5,401 nt of DNA, taken from Desulfurococcales archaeon ex4484_204 (GTDB taxonomy: Archaea; Thermoproteota; Thermoprotei_A; Sulfolobales; NBVN01). Positions 5,137 through 5,401 of the stretch are shown piece after piece (positions within the stretch are counted from its first letter, which is position 1; each line of letters opens with the position of its first letter). The position numbers and the translations under genes were made by a program. Below the pieces are notes generated by a model. That model ran no database searches, was not told the DNA's origin, and saw nothing but the letters and a program-made list of their open reading frames with translations. The stretch covers positions 1 to 5,401 of the forward strand of contig NJEF01000076.1 in assembly GCA_002255065.1 (NCBI GenBank). Direction: 5' to 3'.

Positions 5137-5401
5137 ACTGCTTCCCGAATAGCTCAGAGGCTATCTTGTAGAACCCTATAGCGTTAGCGAACACCGGGTC
5201 GTCAGGCATGTCAGTGTCAGCGTTCAACGACTCTTCGAGGGCTTTCCTGAACACGTAGGCGCCGCCACCGCTAACAACTATCCTGTTAATGCACTCAACA
5301 CCTGGCGGCAGGGATGTTAAGAGCTCCTTAACCCTGTAGGCTAACCTCCTCGAAACCCTCTCCTTAGCTACCTCAAGGGTCTTCTCTACGTCAGCAAGCC
5401 T
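5129..5401 (-). CDS. Actin-like ATPase, ParM/StbA type (C-terminal 90 residues; rest outside window)
   Basis: Only the C-terminal part is present; the gene continues beyond the right edge. In order, it has a charged amphipathic helix (about 1-30 of the visible part), then INRIVVSGGGAYVF (38-51), which is the strand plus GGG loop of the second phosphate/adenosine motif of the actin/Hsp70 ATPase fold, then a helix KALEESL. Next comes DDPVFANAIGFYKIA (67-81), a signature typical of ParM/StbA-type and Ta0583-like archaeal actins near their C-terminus. The protein ends GKQYE. Members polymerise with ATP and move or segregate DNA, or act in cell shape. The stop overlaps by 8 bp the start of the ribbon-helix-helix gene, the parM-parR arrangement. 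Crenactin of the arcadin cluster is a less likely match, because its C-terminus is closer to eukaryotic actin. The ATPase superfamily call is good; the subfamily rests on 90 residues. Confidence 0.75.
   Translation of the reverse strand, partial: RLADVEKTLEVAKERVSRRLAYRVKELLTSLPPGVECINRIVVSGGGAYVFRKALEESLNADTDMPDDPVFANAIGFYKIASELFGKQYE

Noticed and set aside
4826..5152. Plus-strand open frame of 108 codons over the ribbon-helix-helix gene
   Set aside because: The translation is Ser/Thr/Leu-rich without a fold. The minus-strand frame has a clear ribbon-helix-helix pattern and an 8-bp coupling to the actin-like gene.
1..5401. tRNA, rRNA, CRISPR arrays, insertion sequences
   Set aside because: No cloverleaf, rRNA-like stretch, regularly spaced repeats, transposase or terminal inverted repeats could be seen on either strand.

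Overview
The window looks like chromosomal DNA from a hyperthermophilic, crenarchaeon-like archaeon (Thermoproteota). I infer this from the archaeal TATA-like element at the left edge, Shine-Dalgarno motifs of the GAGGTGA type, frequent GTG starts, AGG as the favoured Arg codon, and archaeal-type versions of the enzymes. I do not name a species. The DNA is close to half G+C and unusually rich in the tetranucleotide CTAG.

Positions 1-4715 hold a tightly packed plus-strand operon for the aspartate-to-threonine pathway. The order is threonine synthase (thrC), homoserine kinase (thrB), aspartate kinase and aspartate-semialdehyde dehydrogenase (asd). Gaps are 6 bp (thrC-thrB), about 50 bp (thrB-aspartate kinase) and an 8-bp overlap (aspartate kinase-asd). 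Aspartate kinase and Asd make aspartate semialdehyde, ThrB phosphorylates homoserine and ThrC makes threonine. Homoserine dehydrogenase, which joins the two halves, is not in the window. The thrC start is puzzling. A four-cysteine zinc ribbon is encoded in frame upstream of the first usable in-frame start (GTG 219), but that stretch has no ATG, GTG or TTG in its frame. The only well-placed start with a Shine-Dalgarno motif (TTG 37) is one frame off. An imperfect 23-bp palindrome (9-31) covers both a TATA-like box and that Shine-Dalgarno motif.

Positions 4716-4830 are a 115-bp convergent intergenic region with no gene and no convincing terminator. Positions 4831-5401 lie on the minus strand. 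They hold the C-terminal 90 residues of a ParM/StbA-like actin-family ATPase (cut by the window edge), overlapping by 8 bp a 101-residue protein with a ribbon-helix-helix pattern and a long acidic tail. The order actin-like ATPase then small ribbon-helix-helix protein is that of plasmid ParM-ParR segregation operons. A chromosomal or integrated ParMR-like module in an archaeon is the most interesting thing here.
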